Below, piece by piece: positions 36,936 to 47,210 of a stretch of DNA of 48,685 bases (position 1 is the first letter of the stretch; every line of letters begins with the position of its first letter). Position numbers and translations under genes: made by a program. Origin of the DNA: Streptomyces griseus (GTDB taxonomy: Bacteria > Actinomycetota > Actinomycetes > Nanopelagicales > Nanopelagicaceae); the NCBI GenBank assembly GCA_945884695.1, contig CAMCYO010000010.1, positions 1 to 48,685 of the forward strand, written 5' to 3'. Below the pieces are notes generated by a model, which was not told the DNA's origin, did not search any database, and saw only the letters and a list, made by a program, of their open reading frames with translations.

Positions 36936-38858
36936 TCAAGAACCCTCTAAAACCTCGCCTGTTTGAGCATCGAAACCCTCGATAGGTTCTCGAGAAATAC
37001 TTTCAGCAATGAGGTCGGCTATCTTTTTTCCTATTCCTGGAATTCGTGCAATCTCTTCTGTGCTTGCTTTTCTTAAAGCAGAAACTGATCCAAAATGATC
37101 CAGAAGTGCCTTGCGACGAATATCGCCCAACTGTGAAACACTATCTAGAAGGGATTCCAACATTGCACGTGACCGTCTCGATCGATGAAAAGTTATAGCA
37201 AAACGATGAGCTTCATCGCGGATTCGTTGTAACAAGTACAAACCCTCACTTGATCTGCCAAGCATCACCGGCACAGGATTTGCTGGCAACCACACTTCTT
37301 CCAATCTTTTAGCCAATCCGCACAATGGAATCTGTGAAAAACCAGTCTCTGCCAGAGCCCTCACTGCAGAATTAACCTGAGGAACTCCGCCATCAACAAT
37401 GATGAGTTGAGGAGGATAAGAAAATTTAGCTCGCTTACCCCCACTTTGGTGCACTTCAATGAGATCTATCGATTGCTCGTCAGATAAGCGCTTAAGTCTG
37501 CGAGTAAGAACTTGGTGCATGGCTCGGGTGTCATCCCAAGCCGTAGTGGTGTCGATGATAAATCGACGGTATTCGCTCTTCTTCGGCACTCCATCTTCAA
37601 AGACCACCATTGAAGCAACGACGGTAGTACCGGAGATATTGGAAATATCAAAGCATTCGATGCGAAGTGGCAGCTCGGCAAGCCCAAGTTCTTGTTGAAT
37701 TTCAACTAAAGCTTGCCCACTAATTCCTACGTCGGCAGATCGCTTGTTCACGTGTTGAATCAGCGCATACTGTGCATTACGTTTGACTGTTTCAATCAAT
37801 TCGGCTTTTTCACCGCGAATCGGAACTTTGATTTCTACTTTTGAACCTTTTCGTTCAGAGAGCCAGAAGGCTAAGGTTGAAATCTCATCTGAGGATTCGT
37901 TGATAAGAATCTCATGTGGAATTTCACTCGCTTCAACATTGCCATACATAGAGGCAAAAAGCGCAGTGATCTCATCTTGACCTTCAACTAGATGCTTTTG
38001 ATCCACGAGCCAAGATCTAGATCCCTTAATAGCGCCTCCCCTGATAACAAAGACTGATGCAGCAACAAAAGCGCCATCTCTGTGCAGGGCTACAACATCG
38101 GCAAAGAGTGTTTCGGATAAAGCACCCTCTGTAGATTCCTGGGCATGCTTCAACCCAGCGATTTGATCGCGAATCTTGCCCGCTCTTTCGTACTCTTGAG
38201 AAACAGAAGCCAACTCCATCTCCTTCTCAAGAGTTGGAATAATTTCTGCTTGTCCAGCATCCATGAAAGAAACAATTCGATCTGCAATAGCTCTATGGTC
38301 CTGTTCTGAAATCCATCCCACGCATGGGGCTGAACATTTGCCAATATCGCCTAACAGGCATTGACGTTTGGCACGTTGGGCTTTTTGAAAATTTGAATCT
38401 GTACAAGAGCGAATTCGAAATACCTTTAAGACCACTTCAAAAGTGTTACGCAGCGCCCATGCCTGCGTGAAAGGGCCAAAATACTTCACCCCAGCTTTCT
38501 TCTGCTTTCGCGTGATCAGAAGTCTGGGGAAATTATCCTCTATCGTTAACGCCAAGTAGGGATAGGACTTATCATCACGAAATTGCACATTGTAATCCGG
38601 GCTATATTGCTTGATCCAAGAGAACTCTAATTGCAGCGCTTCTATTTCTGTATCAACAATTGTCCAATCAACTCGTACCGCCTCATGCACCATGCGGTTA
38701 GTGCGCTCTGGCAAATTGGCCTGAAAGTAGTTACTCAGCCGGGACTTGAGACTTAATGCTTTTCCGACATAAATAACGTGATCCGAGGAATCAAAAAACC
38801 TATAAACGCCAGGAAGGGGTGGCACATCCTGTGGACGATAGGAACTTGGATCTGACAT
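36936..38858 (-). CDS. uvrC: UvrABC excinuclease subunit C
   Basis: Makes both incisions around the lesion in nucleotide excision repair. The 640-residue protein has the N-terminal GIY-YIG nuclease (GVYRFFDSSDHVIYVGK, 17-33), a cysteine-containing region CLLGDIGKCSAPC (about 167-179), a UVR domain near 205-240 for UvrB contact, the RNase H-like nuclease region (about 400-540, with DISNISGT and VDGGVPQV), and C-terminal helix-hairpin-helix motifs (RKASTEEIARIPGIGKKIA). The ATG overlaps the uvrA stop by 1 bp. Confidence 0.96.
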   Translation of the reverse strand: MSDPSSYRPQDVPPLPGVYRFFDSSDHVIYVGKALSLKSRLSNYFQANLPERTNRMVHEAVRVDWTIVDTEIEALQLEFSWIKQYSPDYNVQFRDDKSYPYLALTIEDNFPRLLITRKQKKAGVKYFGPFTQAWALRNTFEVVLKVFRIRSCTDSNFQKAQRAKRQCLLGDIGKCSAPCVGWISEQDHRAIADRIVSFMDAGQAEIIPTLEKEMELASVSQEYERAGKIRDQIAGLKHAQESTEGALSETLFADVVALHRDGAFVAASVFVIRGGAIKGSRSWLVDQKHLVEGQDEITALFASMYGNVEASEIPHEILINESSDEISTLAFWLSERKGSKVEIKVPIRGEKAELIETVKRNAQYALIQHVNKRSADVGISGQALVEIQQELGLAELPLRIECFDISNISGTTVVASMVVFEDGVPKKSEYRRFIIDTTTAWDDTRAMHQVLTRRLKRLSDEQSIDLIEVHQSGGKRAKFSYPPQLIIVDGGVPQVNSAVRALAETGFSQIPLCGLAKRLEEVWLPANPVPVMLGRSSEGLYLLQRIRDEAHRFAITFHRSRRSRAMLESLLDSVSQLGDIRRKALLDHFGSVSALRKASTEEIARIPGIGKKIADLIAESISREPIEGFDAQTGEVLEGS

Positions 38859-41719
38859 TACTTCGAACTCGCCGTCTTCTTTCGATTGGTGGAGAGCATC
38901 GATGCTAAATAGAAACCTGTGTAACTATCCTTATTCATTGCAACTTCTTCTGGAGTGCCTTGGGCAACCACTCTTCCACCACGAAACCCACCTTCTGGGC
39001 CCATATCAATTACCCAGTCAGCTGATTTAATAACATCAAGATTATGCTCAATAACCACAACCGTGTTTCCTGTATCAACTAGCCTATTGAGCACGCCTAG
39101 CAACTTACTTACATCCTCAAAGTGCAATCCAGTTGTTGGCTCGTCTAAAACGTAAATGGTGCGCCCCGTAGACCTGCGTTGCAATTCGGTTGCCAGTTTT
39201 ACTCTCTGTGCTTCGCCCCCTGAAAGCGTGGGTGCAGATTGACCTAATCGAACATATCCAAGGCCCACCTCGCACAAGGTGGTGAGAAACCGTGCGATTG
39301 TGGGAACAGCTTCAAAAAAATCTCGAGCTAGCTCGATTGGCATATCCAAGACTTCCGAAATCGTTTTACCTTTGTAATGTACTTCTAGGGTCTCTCGGTT
39401 GTACCTAGCCCCATGACACACTTCGCATGGAACATAAACATCTGGCAAGAAATTCATCTCAATCGTGATGGTGCCATCGCCGGCGCAATTTTCACAGCGT
39501 CCACCTTTAACGTTAAATGAAAATCTTCCTTGCAAATAACCACGCACTTTAGCCTCTGAGGTTTCGGCAAAAAGAGCTCTAATTTTATCGAAAACTCCCG
39601 TATATGTAGCCGGATTCGAACGAGGTGTTCTGCCAATTGGTGATTGGTCAACATGAACAACTTTATCGAGCAGATCAATGCCGGAAACGCTTCGGTGACG
39701 ACCAGGAACCATGCGTGCACCATTAAGTTTATTTGCAAGAGTGATATAAACAATGTCATTTATAAGAGTAGATTTCCCCGAACCACTTACACCTGTAACT
39801 GCAACGAATGCACTCAAGGGAATCGCAACTTCAATATCTTTTAAATTGTTCTCTTTTGCTCCCTTCACTACCAACTGACGTTTAGGGTCGATAGCGCGTC
39901 TCTTTGAAGGTATGGGTATCGACTTTCTTCCAGATAGATATGCACCTGTGATCGATTCTTTCGAATCTATAAGCGCTTGATAATCGCCAGAAAGAACAAT
40001 TTCTCCGCCGTGCTCACCCGCACCTGGTCCAATATCTACAATCCAGTCTGCAGCACGAATCGTTTCTTCATCATGCTCCACCACAATGAGTGTGTTTCCT
40101 AAATCTCTTAGCCTCGTCAAAGTTTCTATGAGTCGATGGTTGTCACGTTGATGTAATCCAATGCTGGGCTCATCGAGAACGTAGAGCACTCCTACTAATC
40201 CTGAACCAATTTGTGTCGCCAGGCGAATTCGTTGCGCTTCTCCACCAGATAATGTGGCAGCCGGGCGTTCAAGGGAGAGATAATCTAGGCCAACATCGAG
40301 TAGGAATCCCAATCGAGCGTGCACTTCTTTCAACACTCGTTCTGCAATTTGTGCCTCTCGCGCATTGAGATCTACTCCTGCTAAAAATGTTGCGCAATCT
40401 GCAATAGAGAGTTCGCAAATTTGGGCAATATTTTTCTCTCCCAAAGTTACTGCCAAGACTTCAGGCTTCAATCGAGAGCCTTTACACGTGGGGCAAGGAA
40501 TCTGACGCATATAGCCTTCGTATTTCTCACGGCTGTAATCACTATCGGTTTCACCGTGTCTTCTATGAATGAAGGGAATGACACCTTCAAAACCGGTGGA
40601 ATAATTGCGAACACGTCCATAACGATTCTTGTATTTCACATGTACTTCATAGTCAGAACCATGCAAGATGGCCTCTTTTGCTTTGACAGAAAGTTTCTTC
40701 CATGGCGTATCTAGTGAAAATGAAACTTCTCCTGAAAGTGCTTGCAACAGCCGCAAAAAATACTCTGATGTCTGCCCAGATGACCACGGAGCAATTGCCC
40801 CATCATTTACGGAAATAGAGTCATCAGGGATGATTAATTCCTCATCAACTTCGAGCTTGGTACCTATTCCTGAACACTCAGGGCAAGCTCCAAAAGGTGA
40901 GTTGAACGAGAAGGAACGCGGTTCCAATTCTTCAAATGAAAGTTCGCAATCATGACAGGCCAAGTGCTCACTATAGGTACGTTCCTTTGTTGATTCTTTG
41001 GAATCTACAAAATCCAAAATGACGATCCCTTGAGCCAAACGCAGAGCGGTTTCAATTGAATCCGTTAGGCGAGTTTTAGATTCAGCTTTAGCGTTCAATC
41101 GATCAACGACAACTTCAATCGTATGTTTTTCTTGCTTCTTCAATTTGGGAGCTTCAGAAAGGGCAACCACCTCTCCATCAATTCGAGCACGCGAATATCC
41201 TTGGCTAATCAATTCTTGAAATAGATCTACGAACTCACCTTTGCGAGCACGCACAACCGGGGCCAATATTTGAAATTTCGTCGTTGCCGGCATTGTCAAA
41301 ATTTGATCAACTATTTGCTGAGGAGTTTGTCGACTCACACTTTTTTTGCACTTGGGGCAATGAGGCCTTCCTGCGCGTGCAAAAAGTAAGCGTAAATAGT
41401 CATATACCTCTGTAATTGTTCCGACCGTGGAGCGCGGATTTCTATTTGTAGATTTTTGATCAATAGAGACAGCAGGTGAAAGCCCTTCGATAAAATCAAC
41501 ATCTGGCTTATCCATTTGCCCAAGAAACTGCCGGGCATAAGCAGAGAGAGATTCAACATATCGACGCTGCCCTTCGGCAAAAATCGTGTCAAAAGCCAAA
41601 CTTGATTTGCCGGATCCAGAGAGACCAGTGAAAACGACGAGTGAGTTACGTGGTAATTCAATAGATACATTCTTTAGATTATGTTCTCTTGCGCCTCGAA
41701 CGACGAGATGGTCTGCCAT
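38858..41719 (-). CDS. uvrA: UvrABC excinuclease subunit A
   Basis: Damage-sensing ATPase of nucleotide excision repair. The 953-residue protein has two ABC ATPase modules with Walker [10 protein letters not shown] (32-40) and GVSGSGKST (C-terminal half), two LSGGEAQR signatures, and zinc-binding cysteine pairs CPKC (about 119-122), CHDC..CPEC and CENC..CEVC. Length is normal. A GGAGG site lies 11 nt before the ATG, and the gene follows uvrB by 4 bp. Confidence 0.98.
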   Translation of the reverse strand: MADHLVVRGAREHNLKNVSIELPRNSLVVFTGLSGSGKSSLAFDTIFAEGQRRYVESLSAYARQFLGQMDKPDVDFIEGLSPAVSIDQKSTNRNPRSTVGTITEVYDYLRLLFARAGRPHCPKCKKSVSRQTPQQIVDQILTMPATTKFQILAPVVRARKGEFVDLFQELISQGYSRARIDGEVVALSEAPKLKKQEKHTIEVVVDRLNAKAESKTRLTDSIETALRLAQGIVILDFVDSKESTKERTYSEHLACHDCELSFEELEPRSFSFNSPFGACPECSGIGTKLEVDEELIIPDDSISVNDGAIAPWSSGQTSEYFLRLLQALSGEVSFSLDTPWKKLSVKAKEAILHGSDYEVHVKYKNRYGRVRNYSTGFEGVIPFIHRRHGETDSDYSREKYEGYMRQIPCPTCKGSRLKPEVLAVTLGEKNIAQICELSIADCATFLAGVDLNAREAQIAERVLKEVHARLGFLLDVGLDYLSLERPAATLSGGEAQRIRLATQIGSGLVGVLYVLDEPSIGLHQRDNHRLIETLTRLRDLGNTLIVVEHDEETIRAADWIVDIGPGAGEHGGEIVLSGDYQALIDSKESITGAYLSGRKSIPIPSKRRAIDPKRQLVVKGAKENNLKDIEVAIPLSAFVAVTGVSGSGKSTLINDIVYITLANKLNGARMVPGRHRSVSGIDLLDKVVHVDQSPIGRTPRSNPATYTGVFDKIRALFAETSEAKVRGYLQGRFSFNVKGGRCENCAGDGTITIEMNFLPDVYVPCEVCHGARYNRETLEVHYKGKTISEVLDMPIELARDFFEAVPTIARFLTTLCEVGLGYVRLGQSAPTLSGGEAQRVKLATELQRRSTGRTIYVLDEPTTGLHFEDVSKLLGVLNRLVDTGNTVVVIEHNLDVIKSADWVIDMGPEGGFRGGRVVAQGTPEEVAMNKDSYTGFYLASMLSTNRKKTASSK

Positions 41720-41723
41720 GTAA

Positions 41724-43802
41724 CTAAAGACCTCCGATTTCCATCGCGCGTAGCTCTTTCTTTAAATCCCGTATTTCATCTCGAAAGCGAGCCGCTAATT
41801 CGAATTGTAGGTCTTGGGCTGCAGAGCGCATCTGAGCAGTGAGCGACTCTATCAACGCCAACAACTCTTGTCTTGGCAGAGTAGAGGCCTGATGAGCACT
41901 TATAGCAATTCCTGAAACTTTTGCCTTATTTACACCGGCTGTAGCCAAAAGCTCTTGAGTATCATCACTCTCCCGATTAATCAGGTCAGTAATATCAGCA
42001 ATCTTTTTACGCAAAGGTTGCGGGTCAACTCCACGTTCTGCATTGTAAGCAACTTGTTTTGCACGTCGACGGTTTGTTTCATCAATAGCCTTCTCCATTG
42101 ACTTTGTGATGTTATCTGCATACATATGAACTTCGCCAGAGACATTTCGAGCCGCGCGTCCAATAGTTTGAATTAATGAGGTAGCAGAACGCAAGAAACC
42201 CTCTTTATCTGCATCCAAAATCGCCACTAGCGAAACTTCAGGTAGGTCCAATCCTTCACGAAGAAGATTTATTCCAATCAAGACGTCATACTCACCTGAA
42301 CGTAGCTCGCGTAGAAGCTCAACCCTTCGCAAGGTATCAACTTCTGAATGTAGATATCTGACACGTACACCTTTCTCTTGGAGATAGTCGGTCAAATCCT
42401 CTGACATTTTCTTTGTCAAAGTGGTGACTAGTACACGCTCATTCCTTTGCGCTCTCAGATTAATCTCTTTAAGCAGATCATCTATCTGACCCTTGATTGG
42501 CTTGATAACAATCTTTGGATCAACCAAACCAGTTGGCCGAATAACTTGTTCCACAACATCGTTATTGACCTTCTCTAGTTCGTATTTGCCTGGAGTTGCG
42601 GATAGAAAAACCTTCTGTCCGACTCTTTCAAGAAACTCATCCCAACGTAACGGTCGATTGTCCATGGCACTGGGCAAACGAAAGCCATGTTCAACTAAAG
42701 TCCTCTTGCGTGACGCGTCTCCTTCATACATTGCTCCTATTTGCGGAACAGTGACATGGGATTCATCAATTACCAGTAGAAAATCTTCCGGAAAATAGTC
42801 AAGTAAACAGTTGGGTCCAGAACCGGGTGTGCGTCCGTCAATATGCCTGGAGTAGTTCTCAATTCCGGAACAGAATCCCAGCTGTTGCATCATTTCGATA
42901 TCAAAGGTTGTTCGCATTCTCAGCCGTTGGGCTTCCAGCAATTTTCCTTGACGCTCGAAATTCTCTAGGGCTACGGCCAATTCTTCTTCTATATCTACTA
43001 TCGCACGTTTCATGGTCTCAGGCCCAGCGGCGTAATGGGTGGCTGGAAAAACATACATCTCGGTTTCATTGCGGATTATTTCCCCTGTTAGGGGATGCAG
43101 CGTTGTGATTTTCTCGATTTCATCCCCGAACATTTCAATTCGCAGTGCCAACTCTTCGTACATAGGAATGATCTCAATGGTGTCTCCTCGCACTCGAAAA
43201 GTGCCTCTTTCAAATGCAATGTCATTACGACTGTATTGAATATCAACAAATTTTCTTAGGAGAGTGTTCCTGTCGATCTCATCCCCTACTTTTAGACGGA
43301 CCATACGGTCTATGTATTCCTGTGGTGTGCCAAGTCCATAAATACATGACACGGTTGCCACCACGATTACATCACGTCTGGTCAGAAGTGAATTGGTAGC
43401 AGAGTGGCGCAATCGCTCCACCTCATCATTAACGCTCGAATCCTTTTCAATAAAGGTGTCAGTTTGAGGAACATAAGCCTCTGGTTGGTAATAGTCGTAA
43501 TAGGAAACAAAATATTCGACAGCGTTATTGGGCATTAATTCACGAAATTCATTTACCAGCTGGGCAGCCAAAGTCTTATTTGGAGCAATAACCAAAGTAG
43601 GTCTCTGTAAACGTTCGATGAGCCAAGCCGTAGTTGCTGATTTTCCAGTGCCTGTTGCACCTAGTAGAACAATATCTTGCTCCCCTATTGCAATACGGGA
43701 AACAATTTCTACAATTGCTTGAGGTTGATCGCCGGCAGGTACATAATCACTAATTACCTGAAATGGTTCTACCGATCTTTGTAGATCGTTTATAGGGCGC
43801 AC
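41724..43802 (-). CDS. uvrB: UvrABC excinuclease subunit B
   Basis: Damage-verifying helicase-like ATPase of excision repair. The 692-residue protein has Walker [16 protein letters not shown] (about 47-61), the beta-hairpin region [26 protein letters not shown]-like VIDESH, the C-terminal helicase motifs with [14 protein letters not shown] and QTIGRAARN, and a C-terminal UVR domain. The start is GTG at 43802. TAGAGT ends 6 nt before it, so a leaderless transcript is possible although coaE is only 19 bp away; an AAGGA sequence also lies about 12 nt upstream. Confidence 0.97.
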   Translation of the reverse strand: MRPINDLQRSVEPFQVISDYVPAGDQPQAIVEIVSRIAIGEQDIVLLGATGTGKSATTAWLIERLQRPTLVIAPNKTLAAQLVNEFRELMPNNAVEYFVSYYDYYQPEAYVPQTDTFIEKDSSVNDEVERLRHSATNSLLTRRDVIVVATVSCIYGLGTPQEYIDRMVRLKVGDEIDRNTLLRKFVDIQYSRNDIAFERGTFRVRGDTIEIIPMYEELALRIEMFGDEIEKITTLHPLTGEIIRNETEMYVFPATHYAAGPETMKRAIVDIEEELAVALENFERQGKLLEAQRLRMRTTFDIEMMQQLGFCSGIENYSRHIDGRTPGSGPNCLLDYFPEDFLLVIDESHVTVPQIGAMYEGDASRKRTLVEHGFRLPSAMDNRPLRWDEFLERVGQKVFLSATPGKYELEKVNNDVVEQVIRPTGLVDPKIVIKPIKGQIDDLLKEINLRAQRNERVLVTTLTKKMSEDLTDYLQEKGVRVRYLHSEVDTLRRVELLRELRSGEYDVLIGINLLREGLDLPEVSLVAILDADKEGFLRSATSLIQTIGRAARNVSGEVHMYADNITKSMEKAIDETNRRRAKQVAYNAERGVDPQPLRKKIADITDLINRESDDTQELLATAGVNKAKVSGIAISAHQASTLPRQELLALIESLTAQMRSAAQDLQFELAARFRDEIRDLKKELRAMEIGGL

Positions 43803-43808
43803 TACGTA

Positions 43809-43814
43809 ACTCTA
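43809..43814 (-). promoter_or_regulatory. uvrB leaderless -10 box (TAGAGT-N6-GTG)
   Basis: TAGAGT ends exactly 6 nt before the GTG start of uvrB in the 19-bp gap after coaE. It would let uvrB-uvrA-uvrC be expressed apart from coaE. No LexA/SOS-type palindrome is obvious beside it. Confidence 0.5.
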
Positions 43815-43821
43815 TCCTTGC

Positions 43822-44424
43822 TCAAGAATTCTTGCGCTCCAGGGTTGGTAAAATATTTTCCCAAAGATGCTCAACTTGACGCAGAAGTTGATCAGGAGAT
43901 GCATTATTTTCCAATACGAAATCTGCCACCGCGATTCTCTCTTCTGGGGTGGCTTGAGAAGCAATTCGTGATGCTATTTCGGAGTTGACTAAACCCCGCT
44001 CTCTAAGTCGAGATTTACGCAGATTCAAATCAGCCTCAACCGTTATGACTGCGTCAAAGCGTTCAATTGCCTTGGATTCAACGAGCAACGGTATCTCATA
44101 AATCAGTATCTCCTGAGAATGTAAATGCGCAACAAAGTCTTCGAATAGAGCTCGTACTATCGGATGAACTATCGCTTCCAATTTCTTCTTTGCGCCAGAG
44201 TCTTTAAAAATGATTTCGGCGAGTGCTCGTCTATCTATATCGCCATTTTTCAAGATGCCATCACCAAATTCAGCTACCACTGCATCAAAACCATCACTCC
44301 CACGCTCGATTGCAACACGAGCAAATTGATCGGCGTCTGCAACTCTGGCACCTAGATCTGAGAAAAAACCACCAACCAATGACTTGCCGGCTCCAATTCC
44401 ACCGGTGAGAGCAACAATGAGCAC
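43822..44424 (-). CDS. coaE: dephospho-CoA kinase
   Basis: Phosphorylates dephospho-CoA at the 3' hydroxyl, the last step of coenzyme A synthesis. The 200-residue P-loop kinase has Walker A GGIGAGKS (8-15), the DADQFARVAIERG segment near 35, the HPIVR motif near 107 and ETPLLVE-like YEIPLLVES near 124. The start is GTG, 6 nt after a TAGGGT -10 box, and lies beyond the rpsA terminator. The uvrB neighbour is common in actinobacteria. Confidence 0.95.
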   Translation of the reverse strand: MLIVALTGGIGAGKSLVGGFFSDLGARVADADQFARVAIERGSDGFDAVVAEFGDGILKNGDIDRRALAEIIFKDSGAKKKLEAIVHPIVRALFEDFVAHLHSQEILIYEIPLLVESKAIERFDAVITVEADLNLRKSRLRERGLVNSEIASRIASQATPEERIAVADFVLENNASPDQLLRQVEHLWENILPTLERKNS

Positions 44425-44430
44425 AGTCAG

Positions 44431-44436
44431 ACCCTA
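44431..44436 (-). promoter_or_regulatory. coaE leaderless -10 box (TAGGGT-N6-GTG)
   Basis: TAGGGT ends 6 nt before the GTG start of coaE. A weak -35 TTTTCA lies 17 nt upstream, at the end of the rpsA terminator T-tract. The terminator followed by its own promoter makes this one of the clearest leaderless cases here. Confidence 0.66.
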
Positions 44437-44454
44437 ACGCTATTCAACGAGTGT

Positions 44455-44492
44455 GAAAAGAAAACGGCCCACGAGATTGATCTCATGGGCCG
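44455..44492 (-). terminator. rho-independent terminator of rpsA
   Basis: The minus strand has a 12-13 bp stem, CGGCCCATGAGAT paired with ATCTCGTGGGCCG (44465-44492, one G-U pair), followed by TTTTCTTTT. It begins 13 nt after the rpsA stop and separates rpsA from coaE. It is the only strong intrinsic terminator I see in the window. Confidence 0.93.
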
Positions 44493-44505
44493 CGCTACTC
44501 TCAAA

Positions 44506-45870
44506 TTATTCTGAAACAGGTGCTTCCTCGACAACTGTTGCAGGAACTGCGGCAGCATCAGCGGCTTGGGCTTGAGCTTTTTGTTTCTTATGCGCTGTAA
44601 AACGTGTTTGAGCTTCAGCGTACTGACGCTCCCATTCTTCGCGCTGTGTCTCATAGCCGGGTTTCCACTCTTGAGTGTCTGCATCGAAACCTTCAGGATA
44701 GATAAACTTTCCATCTGCGTCATAACGTGCAGCCATTCCGTATTGAGTAGGATCGAAAGCTTCGATTTCCACTTCATGGCCCTCATTTGCTTGCTTCAGA
44801 GAAAGCGATATGCGGCGTCGTTCTAAATCAATATCAATAATCTTTACAAAGAGTTCATCATCTACTTGAACAACCTGCTCGGGAATTTCGACATGACGCT
44901 CAGCTAGTTCGGAGATGTGAACCAAGCCTTCTATGCCTTCGTGTACGCGAATAAACGCACCGAATGGAACCAACTTAGTAACTTGACCTGGCACAACTTG
45001 ATTGATTGTGTGCGTACGAGCGAATGCTTGCCATGGATCTTCCTGAGTGGCCTTGAGAGAAAGTGAAACACGCTCACGTTCGAAATCAACCTCAAGAACT
45101 TCCACAGTTACTTCATCGCCAACTTCAACGACTTCACCAGGATGGTCAATATGCTTCCATGAGAGTTCAGAAACGTGAACAAGTCCGTCAACTCCACCTA
45201 AGTCAACGAATGCACCAAAGTTTACAATTGAGGAAACTACGCCAGTACGAACCTGACCCTTTTGCAGTTGATTGAGGAAAATTGTACGTGATTCAGATTG
45301 AGTTTGTTCTAGGAATGCACGGCGTGACAGAACGACGTTGTTGCGATTCTTATCAAGTTCGATAATACGAGCTTCAACCTGCTTGCCAATATAAGGAGTG
45401 AGGTCGCGTACTCGACGCATCTCAACCAAGGAGGCAGGAAGGAATCCGCGCAATCCGATATCAACGATTAGTCCGCCTTTAACAACTTCAATAACAGTTC
45501 CGATGACAACTTCGTCACGCTCTTTCTTACCTTCGATATCTCCCCATGCCCGCTCATACTGTGCGCGCTTCTTGGAAAGAATGAGGCGTCCTTCTTTATC
45601 TTCTTTTTGTAGAACTAAAGCTTCAACTTTTTCGCCGACTTTAACAATTTCATTTGGATCGACATCGTGGCGAATGGAAAGTTCGCGCGAAGGGATTACG
45701 CCTTCTGTTTTATATCCGATATCTAGAAGTACTTCGTCCCGATCGACTTGTACAACTATGCCTTCAACAAGGTCACCATCATTAAAATTTCGTATGGTTC
45801 CTTCAATTGCGGCGAGAAAATCTTCTGCTGATCCAACATCATTTACTGCTATTACTGGTGAAATGCTCAA
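44506..45870 (-). CDS. rpsA: 30S ribosomal protein S1 (four S1 domains)
   Basis: RNA-binding protein that helps recruit mRNA to the ribosome. The 454-residue protein has four S1 domains at about 30-103, 118-185, 204-273 and 290-359, the last two most canonical (VSSIVNFGAFVDLGGVDGLVHVSELSW; VPFGAFIRVHEGIEGLVHISEL), followed by an acidic linker and an Ala/Gln/Glu-rich tail. Four domains are usual for actinobacteria, against six in E. coli. The start is TTG with GGAG 4 nt upstream. It is a single-gene unit with its own promoter and terminator. S1 matters here since many mRNAs of this genome may be leaderless. Confidence 0.95.
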   Translation of the reverse strand: MSISPVIAVNDVGSAEDFLAAIEGTIRNFNDGDLVEGIVVQVDRDEVLLDIGYKTEGVIPSRELSIRHDVDPNEIVKVGEKVEALVLQKEDKEGRLILSKKRAQYERAWGDIEGKKERDEVVIGTVIEVVKGGLIVDIGLRGFLPASLVEMRRVRDLTPYIGKQVEARIIELDKNRNNVVLSRRAFLEQTQSESRTIFLNQLQKGQVRTGVVSSIVNFGAFVDLGGVDGLVHVSELSWKHIDHPGEVVEVGDEVTVEVLEVDFERERVSLSLKATQEDPWQAFARTHTINQVVPGQVTKLVPFGAFIRVHEGIEGLVHISELAERHVEIPEQVVQVDDELFVKIIDIDLERRRISLSLKQANEGHEVEIEAFDPTQYGMAARYDADGKFIYPEGFDADTQEWKPGYETQREEWERQYAEAQTRFTAHKKQKAQAQAADAAAVPATVVEEAPVSE

Positions 45871-45913
45871 GGTGCTCCGTAGGGATAGATGAGTAGTAGG
45901 AATGGGAGTGCTA

Positions 45914-45943
45914 AGGGTATGGTTTTATGCGCCCTTGGGTCAA
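45914..45943 (-). promoter_or_regulatory. rpsA promoter (TTGACC-N18-TACCCT)
   Basis: The -35 TTGACC (45938-45943) and -10 TACCCT (45914-45919) are 18 nt apart on the minus strand; transcription from about 45907 leaves a leader near 37 nt that contains the GGAG site. The -35 hexamer is the same as in both rRNA promoters. Confidence 0.75.
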
Positions 45944-45953
45944 TTCGCGTGAG

Positions 45954-45959
45954 TAGACT
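45954..45959 (+). promoter_or_regulatory. candidate -10 box of the MFS gene (TAGACT-N9-ATG)
   Basis: TAGACT ends 9 nt before the ATG at 45969, giving a leader of only about 2-3 nt if correct. No good -35 is seen. It is divergent from, and only 10 bp from, the rpsA -35 box. Confidence 0.45.
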
Positions 45960-45968
45960 CAACCCATA

Positions 45969-47195
45969 ATGAAGCAATACCGGGAACTTTTACGCTATCC
46001 GAACGCGAAAGTCCTACTTCTAGCAGCTTTCCCTGCTCGTGTCGCCTACGGAATGATTGCTCTGGCAACTTTCTTTAAAGCAGAACAAGCAACAGGTTCA
46101 ATCGCAGTTGCTGGATTAGCGATTGGCCTCGAATCCCTATCTTCGGCACTCACTGCCGGACTCCGAGGGGCGCTCATGGATAGATGGGGACAGAAATGGC
46201 CGCTAAGAATCTTTGTACCTGGTTATGCCATATTGATTTTAGCTCTTAGCTTTTCCCAAAATCGAAATTCAATTCTCTTCTTTGCATTTGTCTTAGGCCT
46301 ATCTGCTCCCCCCATCAACCTTTCTATTCGCCCATTGTGGCAAAGTGTGGTTCCGCCACATTTATTAAGAACTGCATACGCACTTGATACTGCAGTAATT
46401 AGCGCTGCAATGGTTCTTGGTCCAGTAATTGCGACATCCCTTGCGCTTTCATCTCATCCAAGTTCTGCACTCATCACCTGTGCAGTCTTAATTTTCATCG
46501 GTGGCACTTCTTTGGGATTCACAAAAGTTTCTCGAAACTGGAAACCAGAAAAGAAGGACGCCACCGAAACTGGAACATTTAGAAGTCCGGCTATGCAACT
46601 TCTCATGCTTGAAGGTTGCATTATTGGCTTCGGATGGGGAGCCTTTGATGTAGCAGTTCCTGCATTTGCAACGATAGAGAATGTTGCCAGTCGAACGGCT
46701 TGGATTCTAGGAACAATGGGAGTGTGTAATATCGCCGGTGGACTCATCGGAGGACTTATTTCCAAGCGGGTCACTCCTTTAGTATCGATGACGCGCACAT
46801 ATGTTCTCTGGTTTATAGCCTCCGTTCCCCTCGCCTTCACATATCCGGGATGGAGTTTGGCGTTGGCCGCGGCCTTCTTAGGACTCACTGGTGGAGCACT
46901 GCAAGTTTTTTATTGGGAAGTAATGGAAGCGGTAAGGCCTCGTGGAACAGCAACCTCGTCACTGGGTTGGTTATGGACAGCAGAGGGAACTTTTATGGCG
47001 TTGGGAGCTGCAGTTGGAGGATGGATCTCCAATCAATATTCATCACGGTACGCGCTCGGCATAACCACAATCACTCTGGCTATCGGATGGCTGGTGCTAC
47101 AAATAGGAAAAACAAGATTGTCCGCTGCCAATCAGTTGCCCAGTGAAGAACAAGATCTTCTTGCAATGAAGGACAACACTCGACCCGCAATTTAG
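45969..47195 (+). CDS. major facilitator superfamily transporter, substrate unknown
   Basis: Secondary transporter of the MFS. The 408-residue protein is mostly hydrophobic with about 12 predicted transmembrane helices in two halves; the loop RGALMDRWGQKWPLR (about 66-80) corresponds to the MFS motif between helices 2 and 3 (G-x3-D-R-x-G-x-K/R). Charged linker KVSRNWKPEKKDATETG (about 185-201) separates the halves. It resembles efflux-type MFS proteins but nothing identifies a substrate. It is a single gene, convergent with polA with only 15 bp between stop codons and no terminator visible there. Confidence 0.85.
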   Translation: MKQYRELLRYPNAKVLLLAAFPARVAYGMIALATFFKAEQATGSIAVAGLAIGLESLSSALTAGLRGALMDRWGQKWPLRIFVPGYAILILALSFSQNRNSILFFAFVLGLSAPPINLSIRPLWQSVVPPHLLRTAYALDTAVISAAMVLGPVIATSLALSSHPSSALITCAVLIFIGGTSLGFTKVSRNWKPEKKDATETGTFRSPAMQLLMLEGCIIGFGWGAFDVAVPAFATIENVASRTAWILGTMGVCNIAGGLIGGLISKRVTPLVSMTRTYVLWFIASVPLAFTYPGWSLALAAAFLGLTGGALQVFYWEVMEAVRPRGTATSSLGWLWTAEGTFMALGAAVGGWISNQYSSRYALGITTITLAIGWLVLQIGKTRLSAANQLPSEEQDLLAMKDNTRPAI

Positions 47196-47210
47196 CTCTT
47201 GCATGCTGAA

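Noticed and set aside
36912-36960. Perfect TTGACA before rapZ as a promoter -35
   Set aside because: The TGA inside it is the uvrC stop codon and no TANNNT lies at 16-19 nt; likely coincidence.
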